Of a stretch of DNA of 60,272 nt, positions 9,606 through 19,029 are shown piece after piece. The stretch spans positions 1 through 60,272 of the forward strand of contig NZ_CAMZOG010000018.1 of assembly GCF_947331445.1 (NCBI RefSeq), written 5' to 3'. How positions within the stretch are numbered: position 1 is the first letter of the stretch; every line of letters begins with the position of its first letter. Below the pieces are notes generated by a model, which saw nothing but the letters and a program-made list of their open reading frames with translations, was not told where the DNA came from and made no database searches. The position numbers and the translations under genes are program-made. The DNA comes from Parendozoicomonas sp. Alg238-R29 (GTDB lineage: Bacteria; Pseudomonadota; Gammaproteobacteria; Pseudomonadales; Endozoicomonadaceae).

Positions 9606-11990
9606 ATGTTTAATGTTGGCGCCATGTTAAATGGAGGTGATAGCTACGGTGGAAGCCTCCGGGTCTTGGCGAAACGGTTAGAGCTTGGTCATTACGCCCA
9701 ACCCAGCGCAGAACAAGATAGCAGCCAGAGCTCTACGCCGGCAGGACGAAGTGTACGCAAAAGAACCTCCTCAAAACTTCTATTACCTCCAGAACACGAT
9801 TCAACTTCAGTAAACAGTCCCGACGATGATGCCCCGTTCACTCCAATAAAAAAAAGAAGAAGCGCTCGCCGGCTCCCAGAATTGAAATTAGAACCAGAAC
9901 CAGCTTCAAACTCTAACACCAGTTTTTATGATACAGATATGGAGGATGAGCCTTGCATATCTGGCGTTTCATCTTCCCCGGCCCCATCAAGCCCCGTATC
10001 TACATCTACGCCCTCAGAATCCAAGCCGACGAAAAAGGCAAAAGTTGCGATCTACAAAACACTTCCCCAAAAAGACCCGCCATGGAAAAAACAATCGTTA
10101 AAGAAAAGAGCCATGGCTCAGGTTTGTACTATCAAGAACGGCATCGATGTTCGTAAAAGCACTATCCCAAATGCAGGTAACGGTCTTTTTGCCCAAAGAG
10201 CTTTTCAGGAGGGGGAGTTTATTACTTGGTATGACGGAATAGTTGAGGATATTTCACAAGAACGGCGCAAAGAGTTGCAACAGTGCGAGGATCATGAAGT
10301 TTGGAGCCATATTCGGGGAGTTAATCAGACGCGGGTCGTACATGGTTTACAAGAGCCAGACGAAGGGCGTGGTGGTGGAAGCTTTTTAAACGATGGGTTT
10401 AATGCTTTTCTCCCAGCTAACGTGGAAATTATTCCCCTACCATCAGAAAACATTCCTCCCCTGCCTGGGGAGCATGAGCTTTATGTAAGGGCCAAACGGA
10501 ATATAGAAGAAGGAGAAGAATTCTTTTACAACTACAAAAGTGACCACTGGAACCGATTTGCCGATGATTTCCCTGAGATTTACCAAAAGCACTTTGACAA
10601 ACAGATTCGCAGAAAGGCGCAACTCCGCCAAGCCCTTAAGGAATGCGAAGAAAAAAACGGCCGAATACAACCTTTACTCGATCTCCTCCAAGATACACCC
10701 GTTCCTTATTGGCCAGAGCTAAAACGCCACCACAAAACATGGTCTGTCGAATTGTGTCGCTATGCATTGTATAGATGTGACTCATCAGATGCTCACGTAT
10801 TAACACAGAGAGCCCTGGGACTGCTGAAAGAGGAAAGTAACGCCTATTTCACGGCCATGGGTGACTATATCTGCTACCTGACAGAAAAAAGTAATCATGC
10901 TGAAGAAAAAAAGGGAATAGCTAAAGGTCTTGCATCAGAGTGGAATCGCAGACAGAGAGGGCGATCAGGTAAGAAAATATACCCTGTAAGAGTTCCCGCA
11001 AATGGCGTTTTTCTCCAGCCAGAGGATAACTGGACACTTGCCCATATTCAGGTCATTTATTGGTTGTTTGAGCGCCCTCAGAACCTCAGCATTGAAGGCG
11101 ATACATTTATGCATGTACTCCACGTTCTTCACCCTGCCCACCCTCTTTATGAAGAGCTTATTACCCAGTACATTTTTCAGGCCTTTAATGTACAACCGGG
11201 GGATAAGCTGGATTTTAATGACTCAGCAGTTATCGATTCAAAAGACTCGTTAATGGCAGCCTTATTGAACAATAAACTCTGGATGCCCACCTCCAACGAC
11301 ACTCCCAAAGAACAATGGCGCACCTGGGGTGCCCGTGAGCTAAGAACATTCCTCAAAAACAAAGACGTAGTTGTCATTGATCCAGACCCTGCCAAAAACA
11401 GCCCATGGAAAATTCTGGATGATCTCTTTGAGAAACAAGGAGAAGAGGCAGAAACAAAATACAACGCTCACTTCCTTGCCGAATGCCGAAAACGGAAGTG
11501 CAAGTTTGCCAAAATGGCCAAAGACAGCAAAGGTTCCCGTTGTAAACGACCTATTCGCTTCAGAGCTATTCCAGGTCTGAAATACACAAATGCAGACTGC
11601 AATAAACATGCACTGTTTATGCAGTATGTTCACCGGGCAGGATTTGATTACCAAGAAGTCTACCAGCAGGCTACCAATGAAACTCTCTACGCCAGCCTGA
11701 AAATGATGGAGAAAGAATACTTGGAAACAGTCGAAGGAAAAGCACTCGCACACAATTTTCTGGCAATGGCTATGGCTCGAGTTACACCCGACCCGGAAAA
11801 AAGGAAGGTACGAAATAGTATTTTCAGAAACAACAGACATGCTTTACGACCCGACTTGTTGCCCATGAAGAATCCTGAGCGTTTTCAAATACTGCGCCTC
11901 CATGGAGAAACACTTCGCGCACAATACCAAAAACTTCCTCCCCTGCCAGATGACAGTAGAACTAACTCAGATGTTGCAGAAGAAACGTAA
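9606..11990 (+). CDS. SET-domain protein, putative nuclear-targeted effector
   Basis: This 794-residue protein has a low-complexity N-terminal 160 residues with basic patches (RKRTSSK at about 50, KKRRSARR at about 81, KPTKKAKVA at about 138) that resemble eukaryotic nuclear localisation signals. Residues about 178-315 form a SET domain: IPNAGNGLFAQRAFQEGEFI (SAM-binding GxG), GGGSFLNDGFNA (the NHS-like pseudoknot strand) and GEEFFYNYKSDHW (the ELFYDY-like strand with the catalytic tyrosine). SET domains methylate protein lysines. The remaining 480 residues are helical and unrecognised. Bacterial SET proteins can modify host chromatin or the cell's own proteins; secretion is not shown here. 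The gene starts a block of three unusual + strand genes. Confidence 0.75.
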   Translation: MFNVGAMLNGGDSYGGSLRVLAKRLELGHYAQPSAEQDSSQSSTPAGRSVRKRTSSKLLLPPEHDSTSVNSPDDDAPFTPIKKRRSARRLPELKLEPEPASNSNTSFYDTDMEDEPCISGVSSSPAPSSPVSTSTPSESKPTKKAKVAIYKTLPQKDPPWKKQSLKKRAMAQVCTIKNGIDVRKSTIPNAGNGLFAQRAFQEGEFITWYDGIVEDISQERRKELQQCEDHEVWSHIRGVNQTRVVHGLQEPDEGRGGGSFLNDGFNAFLPANVEIIPLPSENIPPLPGEHELYVRAKRNIEEGEEFFYNYKSDHWNRFADDFPEIYQKHFDKQIRRKAQLRQALKECEEKNGRIQPLLDLLQDTPVPYWPELKRHHKTWSVELCRYALYRCDSSDAHVLTQRALGLLKEESNAYFTAMGDYICYLTEKSNHAEEKKGIAKGLASEWNRRQRGRSGKKIYPVRVPANGVFLQPEDNWTLAHIQVIYWLFERPQNLSIEGDTFMHVLHVLHPAHPLYEELITQYIFQAFNVQPGDKLDFNDSAVIDSKDSLMAALLNNKLWMPTSNDTPKEQWRTWGARELRTFLKNKDVVVIDPDPAKNSPWKILDDLFEKQGEEAETKYNAHFLAECRKRKCKFAKMAKDSKGSRCKRPIRFRAIPGLKYTNADCNKHALFMQYVHRAGFDYQEVYQQATNETLYASLKMMEKEYLETVEGKALAHNFLAMAMARVTPDPEKRKVRNSIFRNNRHALRPDLLPMKNPERFQILRLHGETLRAQYQKLPPLPDDSRTNSDVAEET

Positions 11991-12036
11991 AGCGGTGGTC
12001 TAACAACCTTTCACAGTTACGAGAAAGGTTAAAACT

Positions 12037-13752
12037 ATGGCTTCACCATGCGGGAAAGTGATTAGTGGCTTATACGGAGATGCATTCCGGCAAGATAGAG
12101 CAGATTCCCCAACAAGAGAGTTGTCCGGTGTTCAGGATTTGTATACACGAGCTTTTGCAAAAAGTGTGTCTGTCGCCAAGCCTTCTGAGCCCAATATCTC
12201 GGAGAAAAGCTCGGCAGTTTCCTCTTACCATACAAGGCGTGTGACATCTACCTCAGGCACTGTGAACTATTCCGACGAATATCTGCTGGATGCCACAACA
12301 TTTAGCGATGGTCGTGGATACCCGGAATTTCATGATGTAGTAGAGATGGCCCACGAAATCAATATCGGAGATGGTGTTCTTCGCGCCACGGATTACACCC
12401 AAGATGTAGCAGAGCATATTTCTCCACGCAACTGGAATATGTTACTGCGATATGCACAGTTTATGGTTAAATGCGACGATTATTTTTCGTACAACCACCA
12501 TGAATTAAGTCAACAGATTAAAGAAACAGATGAAGAACTCCACCAATGGTTAGGCAAAGTTAATAGACAAGATAACTTCTCGATACATGAGCGCAATGTT
12601 CTATATGTTTTACTTCACCACATTACCGTTTCTAAAATCGAAGAAATTAACCGATCAAGCCGGGTGTTCAATCCTTTGTGTGTTGAAGGTGCACCAACTT
12701 CACCTGGCCCAAGCTGCTCACAACAAGCCACTCCTCAGACCTCTCTTCATACTCAAACATCATCTGAGACAGGAGCACAAACAAGTGCAAAGCATAGCCC
12801 TATAGAACCAGAATATTATTTCCTTGAGAGAGGCAAATGGGATGACTCATTATCAGGTAGCAAACACGACAACCTTAAACAGGAGCTAATGGATCTCACC
12901 CATGCTTCTGTCTATTTAACAGAGTTTGAACGTACAGGCTGGCCTAGTGACAACGATTACAAGCAGTTAAGAACGAAAGTTCTTGAGGCAAAAAAGTATT
13001 CAAGAGATGTGATTAACTACTTTTATTCTCCAAACGACTGGAAAAATGCCAATACGCTGAAAACCATGATGCAAAAGAAATTCAAGCGAGCCCCTGACCG
13101 CATGGTACAGAGGGTTAAAGAAGGGGGACAACCTATTGCAGTAGAGGCAAAAGATTTTATGAACTGGTTGTTTAGAAAAAACGCAGATGTATATGGCTGG
13201 TTAACAAGCGCAATGTCCTCAAAGCCCGCCAGCCAGACTGCATTTGCTGGAGCCTTGCCATGGATAAAATATCACCTTGCCAGCTCTGGATTTAAGTTTG
13301 TTCCCACCCCTGACAACAAAACAGCTGAACAGGCCGCTACAGGTGTAGAGACAGTGGAAGTATCAGAGGACTCTATAGTCAGTGGAGACTTTGGAGTCGC
13401 TGAAGAAATTGTATTCACTAAAGAAATTGTAGCCACTGAAGAAACTTATACACTAACGCCTAACAACAGAGAGAAACAAAAGAGGAGAAGGGGTGACCGG
13501 GAATATAAAAGTTCACCCTACAACCAACCTCCCAAAGGCGGAAAATCATCTGACTCTTCCGAAGCCAAAATGCAACCAGCTTCTCTCCCTGGGTACTCAC
13601 AAAAACGTGCACGTCTGTTCTATATTGAATTATGCAAAATAAAAAATTGGAGTCATCATCAAGAACAGCAATCAGAGCTAGCAGCCAGAATTATGTACGG
13701 GCTCGGGATACCAGATCATCTCAAGCATATAAAACTGGACTGGACGTCCTAA
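12037..13752 (+). CDS. Large unknown protein with two similar helical segments
   Basis: I do not recognise this 571-residue protein. It starts 46 bases after the SET gene, preceded by GAAAGGTT, so the two are probably co-transcribed. A segment at about residues 118-175 (QDVAEHISPRNWN, then EELHQWLGKVN) resembles one at about 320-390 (RDVINYFYSPNDWKN, then KDFMNWLFRKN), suggesting an internal duplication. Between them is a Ser/Thr/Gln-rich linker. A basic patch, KQKRRRGDREYK, lies near residue 479, like a nuclear localisation signal. No signal peptide or membrane segment is visible. Confidence 0.7.
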   Translation: MASPCGKVISGLYGDAFRQDRADSPTRELSGVQDLYTRAFAKSVSVAKPSEPNISEKSSAVSSYHTRRVTSTSGTVNYSDEYLLDATTFSDGRGYPEFHDVVEMAHEINIGDGVLRATDYTQDVAEHISPRNWNMLLRYAQFMVKCDDYFSYNHHELSQQIKETDEELHQWLGKVNRQDNFSIHERNVLYVLLHHITVSKIEEINRSSRVFNPLCVEGAPTSPGPSCSQQATPQTSLHTQTSSETGAQTSAKHSPIEPEYYFLERGKWDDSLSGSKHDNLKQELMDLTHASVYLTEFERTGWPSDNDYKQLRTKVLEAKKYSRDVINYFYSPNDWKNANTLKTMMQKKFKRAPDRMVQRVKEGGQPIAVEAKDFMNWLFRKNADVYGWLTSAMSSKPASQTAFAGALPWIKYHLASSGFKFVPTPDNKTAEQAATGVETVEVSEDSIVSGDFGVAEEIVFTKEIVATEETYTLTPNNREKQKRRRGDREYKSSPYNQPPKGGKSSDSSEAKMQPASLPGYSQKRARLFYIELCKIKNWSHHQEQQSELAARIMYGLGIPDHLKHIKLDWTS

Positions 13753-13802
13753 AGTCAAAACAGAGAAAGCTTCAGAGACTCATTCAAGCTCGGTTCTTTT
13801 AT

Positions 13803-13841
13803 TTAACAGGCTCTGGTTAGGAAAACGATCAAGCCTGTTAA
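13803..13841. other. Inverted repeat in the accessory block
   Basis: TTAACAGGCT at 13803-13812 and AGCCTGTTAA at 13832-13841 form a perfect 10-bp stem with a 19-base loop, 50 bases after the preceding stop. There is no U-tract, so it may be a weak terminator or a protein-binding site. Confidence 0.5.
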
Positions 13842-13910
13842 AACCTTTCTGCAATGTAACTGTCTTACTTGTTTCTCCAGTAAATAACTTGAAACAGGGA
13901 AGTTTTACCC

Positions 13911-16718
13911 ATGAGTGAACAATTACGGTTTCATGCAACTTCGGCACAGAGCAGTAAAGTAAACGCTCCCCAAAAAGACGCAGAACAACAAACCACTGAA
14001 GCATCTTACCGAGGAGGAAGTGTTACGCCGGCTCATCAAAGAAAGAAGATGCTATCAGAATCCAGTGACACGGATTGTTTGACGCCTAAAGCGACCGAAA
14101 GAGACGTTTTCGTTCTCCCTGCATCTACTTCTGTTCGAGGTGAGCTTAAGCCGAATGACAAAACTATAGGAACAGTGAAACAAACAGACGCGGGAAGACC
14201 TGCAAGCCAAGAACCTCCCGCAATGGCCCAGCAAGTCTTCAACTTCCCGAACTCGATGGTTGTTGAGGTATTGCAAACTGCTGCTATTCCAGAAGGTATC
14301 CAGATAGGAAACGAGCTGGCACAAAAATATGAAGGATTTTCCAGACAGGTCAGTAAGTTTCCAGCAAATGCATTCGCAAAAGAGTCAGAAGCCACGGCCT
14401 ACAAAACCAGAACAGAGGCTTCGATTTCTTCAGTTGCACGTTTTTATTCAAGTGATGAGCCTGAAGATACCGCTCATGCAGAAACAAACACCTCAAGTAT
14501 GAATCATGCTGAAAAAGTTATGCGTTCCCACCAAGATCGCGTGAGCCTCATTTATTTAAAGTCGATTCTAGCAAACCGATCCCCAGCTCCCCCCAAAATC
14601 AATGTTTCTTTAAGAACAGACCCTCTGCCTGTTGAAAAGGGAGCGTTTTTTATTCCTTTCGATAGTGACGTTGTAATCAACGGAAAAGATGTCACATCAT
14701 CCGACCCCAAATATAAAGACTGTTCACGCAGCAGTTCGGTGTGCTCTCTAGTGCCCAAACAGTCTCAAGCAACGAGCTGTAGGCGAGATCCCAGTTTACA
14801 TCTTGAGGCTGTGAAGAACTCTGACGTCGTTCTGCAGTTACAGCTATCGGACACCGAGTTTCTGCCTTTCTATAGCAGCCGTTATCACATGACTTTGGAG
14901 AGTGAGGAAAAGATTGATGAGTATCAGGCTGCAAGTTGTATTCGTGCTTATGTTGAAAAGTTTGCGCCTGGAGCATCCGTAGTTATTGATACATTAGCTA
15001 CCGATGATGCCTTTGATGAGCTTGTTGATAACTTAAAAACAGTATACCAAATACAGCCTGACACTTCGGGGCATAAAGGGACTGGCAGTGAGATCAAAAT
15101 AACTCTGATTAACAGCGACAAAATAAGAATTGATGCAAGGGTTGGTTTTGACCGTTACTGCATCGCAGGTAATGATGAAGTTCACAAAGGGTTTATCCAG
15201 CTAAGGCGCAGTTTGGAAATATCCAAAATCAGGGGTGTTTGGGTTCCTGGCTGGTGTAACTGCGTGTATGACATAACCACCAACCGTAGCTCTTATAGAA
15301 AGCAGAGACGGGCATCTGGCCTGAGTCCAGGGAGTTCTTCCAGCCACTCATCCAAAAGCAGCTTATCGTCGGCGAAGAGCCGGAGTTTGGGAAAAAGTCT
15401 GGATACTCTCAGCCGAAGCTCAACAGCTCTTCATAGAATTGTTGTGACACCAGACCCAGCCTGCTCCTCGAAAGCGCCTCCCCGGCGTTCTGTTTCGATG
15501 GAGAAAGATACTCACCTAACTGTCGTACCACTTCACAGCAGGGGTGGATCGGAAGACCTGTCTGCTGAGGGTTTCACAGAAGGGTTATTAGCCCCCCATT
15601 CGACAGTATCTTCCAAGTCTTCTGTATTGTCTTCTCCTGAATCTGGTAGCAGCTCTGGTCTATCTCTACAGCCTCTGGCACTCAGCTGTGAAGTTTCTTC
15701 AGATAGCAGTGAATTGGACACTACGGTTATTCGCTACAAAGGGGGATGGTGCCATACAAATGTATCACCAACCGAGGCTCTCTACAGGATGCATGTTGCC
15801 AGTGAAATAGCTTCATGGTCTGAGGTTACTCATAAGCTGAGTGAATCTGCAGACATGGCTAAGCAACTTCGACAAATGAATACCAAAATGCCATTTCCTC
15901 ATCACTACGGGAAAATGCAGGAAAAGTCTTTAGGTGGTGTCGAAAATATATCTGAAAGAACCAGTTTAAAGGAAGAAGCTATCTCTTCTGAGGTACAAAA
16001 AGAAATGCAGGCCAAATTCGAAACAGCATGGTACAAAAGTTTGGAAGAGTTGGAGAGGAAAGTTACTGCATACCGATGTGAGATGGATATGCAAAAGCCT
16101 CCAATGAAAGGGCTTTCTCCAGATCAGGCCAATGCCGTAGAAGATTTTTTCACAGAAGTTCGAAAAACTCGGAATGAGTTTATGGAATCATCTGCAAAGT
16201 TAGATCACCTCTTGAAAGGAGGAAGTCACTCTTTTGGTGTGTACAGGGAAAAAATCTCAGAACTTGCTGCGCTGAAAGTGCAGCTGAATCAGCTGAATAA
16301 AAGAAACCGGGCTGATCAAACCCAAAGAGGAAAAACATTCTTTCAGAAACTGGAAGCAAAAGTTGGAGTGAGTCCCAAGTCTGCTTTGGGTAGGTATATG
16401 GAACTGCGTAAACAGGAGTTTTATTCAATCGGGCTCCTCTGTGCTGTGAAGCTCGATCTCGCTATTTCACGTTTATCTATAAATGCCCAGCTAGGAACAG
16501 AAACAGAAACGCAGGACTGTGTGAGAGAGGCTGTTTCAAACGGGTCACACTTGAACATGGAAGGTATGCAGTATGCTTTGGAAACAGTTTGGGGCAGTTA
16601 TCTGGAGCGAGACCTGGAATGTAGATTCGACGAGAAAGTGGCTGACTTAGCAGGAACAATGAAAAGAAAAGGTGGGCAATACAAACAAATGTTCTCTTCT
16701 CATGGAAGAGTCACTTAA
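13911..16718 (+). CDS. Large unknown protein with serine-rich linker
   Basis: This 935-residue protein is not recognised. The N-terminal 280 residues are polar and low-complexity. Residues about 300-460 look like a folded mixed alpha/beta domain (LQLSDTEFLPFYSSRYHM to VWVPGWCNCVYD). A strongly Ser-rich linker follows (about 460-610, with SSSSHSSKSSLSSAKSRS). The last 300 residues are helical and probably coiled-coil. There is no signal peptide or membrane segment. Composition and layout resemble secreted effectors of intracellular bacteria. It follows two similar accessory genes and ends 13 bases from tRNA-Arg. Confidence 0.7.
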   Translation: MSEQLRFHATSAQSSKVNAPQKDAEQQTTEASYRGGSVTPAHQRKKMLSESSDTDCLTPKATERDVFVLPASTSVRGELKPNDKTIGTVKQTDAGRPASQEPPAMAQQVFNFPNSMVVEVLQTAAIPEGIQIGNELAQKYEGFSRQVSKFPANAFAKESEATAYKTRTEASISSVARFYSSDEPEDTAHAETNTSSMNHAEKVMRSHQDRVSLIYLKSILANRSPAPPKINVSLRTDPLPVEKGAFFIPFDSDVVINGKDVTSSDPKYKDCSRSSSVCSLVPKQSQATSCRRDPSLHLEAVKNSDVVLQLQLSDTEFLPFYSSRYHMTLESEEKIDEYQAASCIRAYVEKFAPGASVVIDTLATDDAFDELVDNLKTVYQIQPDTSGHKGTGSEIKITLINSDKIRIDARVGFDRYCIAGNDEVHKGFIQLRRSLEISKIRGVWVPGWCNCVYDITTNRSSYRKQRRASGLSPGSSSSHSSKSSLSSAKSRSLGKSLDTLSRSSTALHRIVVTPDPACSSKAPPRRSVSMEKDTHLTVVPLHSRGGSEDLSAEGFTEGLLAPHSTVSSKSSVLSSPESGSSSGLSLQPLALSCEVSSDSSELDTTVIRYKGGWCHTNVSPTEALYRMHVASEIASWSEVTHKLSESADMAKQLRQMNTKMPFPHHYGKMQEKSLGGVENISERTSLKEEAISSEVQKEMQAKFETAWYKSLEELERKVTAYRCEMDMQKPPMKGLSPDQANAVEDFFTEVRKTRNEFMESSAKLDHLLKGGSHSFGVYREKISELAALKVQLNQLNKRNRADQTQRGKTFFQKLEAKVGVSPKSALGRYMELRKQEFYSIGLLCAVKLDLAISRLSINAQLGTETETQDCVREAVSNGSHLNMEGMQYALETVWGSYLERDLECRFDEKVADLAGTMKRKGGQYKQMFSSHGRVT

Positions 16719-16731
16719 AGTCAGTGAAACA

Positions 16732-16808
<77 letters not shown>

Positions 16809-17177
16809 ATGTCACATGTTGACTTCCTGAAGCGAGCTCCGGAAAGCGGCGCCAATAATACTCAGGAGACTTGCGCAAGTCTACGGCTTTTTTGAGGATA
16901 CTCAAGCGCTTGAACGCTTTTAGAGCCACGACTTACCCACCTCTTCGGCTTTTACCTTCCGGAATGCGTTTTACTCATCTTGACTGGGCTCCCGCATCAT
17001 TGTTGCGAAGGTAGCATTTGTCTATAATCGCAACCGGCGATAACAAATGGGCCAGTCTTTTACGTTCCTGCGCATGCCAAACCCGAAGAACAAAAACCTT
17101 GGGGGATTAACAAAACATGCCAGGAAAACTAAGGCGGATTCCCGAATAAGTCCGTGAGCAATAATGAGGAAAGGCGA
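16809..17177 (+). promoter_or_regulatory. Gene-free spacer with sigma70 promoter for cytochrome c5
   Basis: The spacer holds TTGTTG (17000-17005), a 17-base gap and a perfect TATAAT (17023-17028). Transcription would start near 17035 and run into the cytochrome gene. I see nothing else in the rest of the 369 bases. Confidence 0.6.
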
Positions 17178-17630
17178 GTGGCAAACGTCAACAGGATGCG
17201 TGCTGTGAAGGTAGCTGTTTTGCTGGGGGGCATGATGACAGGTCTGGTGATGGCTGCACCGGCTGAAGTCGATAAGATTACCCGTGAAGAAATTGCCGAG
17301 CGTATCGCACCTGTTGGTGAGGTATGCCTGGAAGGCCAACCATGTGCGACAGCGGCACCTGCTGCTGCAGCCAGTAGCGGCCCTCGCAGCGGTGAGAGCG
17401 TTTATAACTCATATTGTACAGCCTGCCATACAGCTGGCATATTGGGAGCTCCCAAGAAGGGTGATGGTGCAGCATGGAAAGAGAAACTGGCTACAGCCGG
17501 TTCTTATAACCAATTGCTGACTAACGCCATTAACGGTATACGTTCCATGCCTCCTAAAGGAACCTGTGCTGACTGTTCTGAAGATGAAATCAGTGGTGCA
17601 ATTGAGTTTATGAGTGGCCTCAAGCCCTAA
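17178..17630 (+). CDS. Cytochrome c5-family protein
   Basis: This is a periplasmic monoheme c-type cytochrome that carries electrons. The 150-residue product has a signal peptide (hydrophobic VKVAVLLGGMMTGLVMAAPA) and a linker rich in Ala and Ser. The class I domain has the heme site CTACH near residue 83, an axial Met in SMPPKGTC near residue 126, and the extra Cys pair (CADC) typical of c5/c555. I chose the GTG at 17178 because AGGAAAGG lies 3-10 bases upstream; a GTG at 17154 is the alternative. A terminator follows. Confidence 0.85.
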   Translation: MANVNRMRAVKVAVLLGGMMTGLVMAAPAEVDKITREEIAERIAPVGEVCLEGQPCATAAPAAAASSGPRSGESVYNSYCTACHTAGILGAPKKGDGAAWKEKLATAGSYNQLLTNAINGIRSMPPKGTCADCSEDEISGAIEFMSGLKP

Positions 17631-17653
17631 CGTAACTCATACGTTCTATGAAG

Positions 17654-17687
17654 AGCTGTTTGGATGAAAATCTAAACAGCTTTTTTA
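17654..17687 (+). terminator. Rho-independent terminator after cytochrome c5
   Basis: AGCTGTTTGGAT pairs with ATCTAAACAGCT and is followed by seven T residues, 23 bases after the stop. Confidence 0.9.
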
Positions 17688-17790
17688 TTGCCTGAAAAGC
17701 CTTGAACCCCGTTATAAAGCTGTTATTCTCCGCCGCCGTCTCAAACTCTCTTTATACTTCCTTTCCACTGTTTTCTGGAGAACCCCTGCC

Positions 17791-18909
17791 ATGGTTCGTA
17801 TTTCCAGTGCGCTGCGGGCAACCTGCCTGCTCTCTGCCCTTGCTGTTATTCCCGGTTTTGTTCAGGCTGAAGAAAAAAGTAATGCCGGTGAGCTCTATAT
17901 CTACAACTGGTATGACTACATTTCACCGGAAACCATTCCAGATTTTGAGAAACAGTCTGGCATCAAAGTCACTTACGACGTATACGATAGTAATGAAGTA
18001 CTGGAAGCCAAGCTGCTATCTGGCCGCAGTGGTTACGACATTGTTGCCCCATCCCATGACTTCCTTGCTAACCAGATTAAGGCCGGTGTGTATGAGCCTC
18101 TGGATAAGAGCAAGCTAAAGAACTACAGCAACCTATCCCCAGAAGCCATGAAGCTGATGGATGCCGTAGACCCTGGCAATAAGTACGGAGTCCCTTACCT
18201 GTGGCAAACCACTGGCCTGGCAATCAACCCCGCCAAAGTGAAAGAGTACGCCGGCAAAGATGCGCCTATCGACAGCTGGGCTCTGGTTTTTGATCCTAAA
18301 TATATGAAGAAGCTTGAAGGCTGTGGTGTTGCATTTATGGATGCGCCGACAGAAGTCTTCCCGGCGGCTCTGCGCTTCATGGGCAAAGACCCTAATTCCC
18401 GCAGAAGTGGTGAATACCGCAAGGCTACGGAAATGCTCTCTAAAGTCACCCCTTACGTAACTTACTTTAACTCTTCCAGAGCGTTGTCTGATCTGGCGAA
18501 CGGCGATATCTGTGTGGCGATTGTCTGGTCTGGCGACGCCTTGATTGCCGATGAACGCGCTCAAAACGCTGGCAACGGAGTACATGTTGAGTATGTGATT
18601 CCTAAGGAAGGTGCTGCTGTTTCCTATGACGTTATGGCAATTCCAAAGGATGCCCGTAACAAGGAGAACGCTTATAAGTTTCTGGATTACATTCTTGAAC
18701 CCAAAGTCATTGCCGGCATCACTGACTATGTTTACTACGCCAACCCCAACAAGGCCGCCACTCAATACGTAGATAAGGAACTTCGTCAGAATCCCGGCGT
18801 TTACCCTTCTGGCGCTATTGAGAAGAAGCTGTACATCTTTAAACCTCTGGACAGCAAGTTACGTCGTCTGGTTTCCCGTGAGTGGACGCGGATAACCACC
18901 GGCCACTAG
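17791..18909 (+). CDS. Spermidine/putrescine-type periplasmic binding protein
   Basis: This 372-residue protein resembles PotF/SpuD, the periplasmic receptors of polyamine ABC importers. It has a signal peptide (cleavage after VQA) followed by LYIYNWYDYISPETIPDFEKQ, the family hallmark. NEVLEAKLLSGRSGYDIVAPS, VPYLWQTTGLAINPAKV and the ligand-contacting WSGDAL and YVIPKEGA follow. The length fits. No permease or ATPase gene is adjacent, so it is either an orphan receptor or works with components elsewhere. The start has GGAG 8 bases upstream. Confidence 0.88.
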   Translation: MVRISSALRATCLLSALAVIPGFVQAEEKSNAGELYIYNWYDYISPETIPDFEKQSGIKVTYDVYDSNEVLEAKLLSGRSGYDIVAPSHDFLANQIKAGVYEPLDKSKLKNYSNLSPEAMKLMDAVDPGNKYGVPYLWQTTGLAINPAKVKEYAGKDAPIDSWALVFDPKYMKKLEGCGVAFMDAPTEVFPAALRFMGKDPNSRRSGEYRKATEMLSKVTPYVTYFNSSRALSDLANGDICVAIVWSGDALIADERAQNAGNGVHVEYVIPKEGAAVSYDVMAIPKDARNKENAYKFLDYILEPKVIAGITDYVYYANPNKAATQYVDKELRQNPGVYPSGAIEKKLYIFKPLDSKLRRLVSREWTRITTGH

Positions 18910-19029
18910 TCCAGCTCTTCCCAAGTTAACCGTTGCTTCCACGGAGTACAGCCATGGAAGCAATGGTCGATATATTTTCTGTCGGGACATCTTACGCTCA
19001 GGGAAGCTGATGACTTTTTACAGGAAAGC

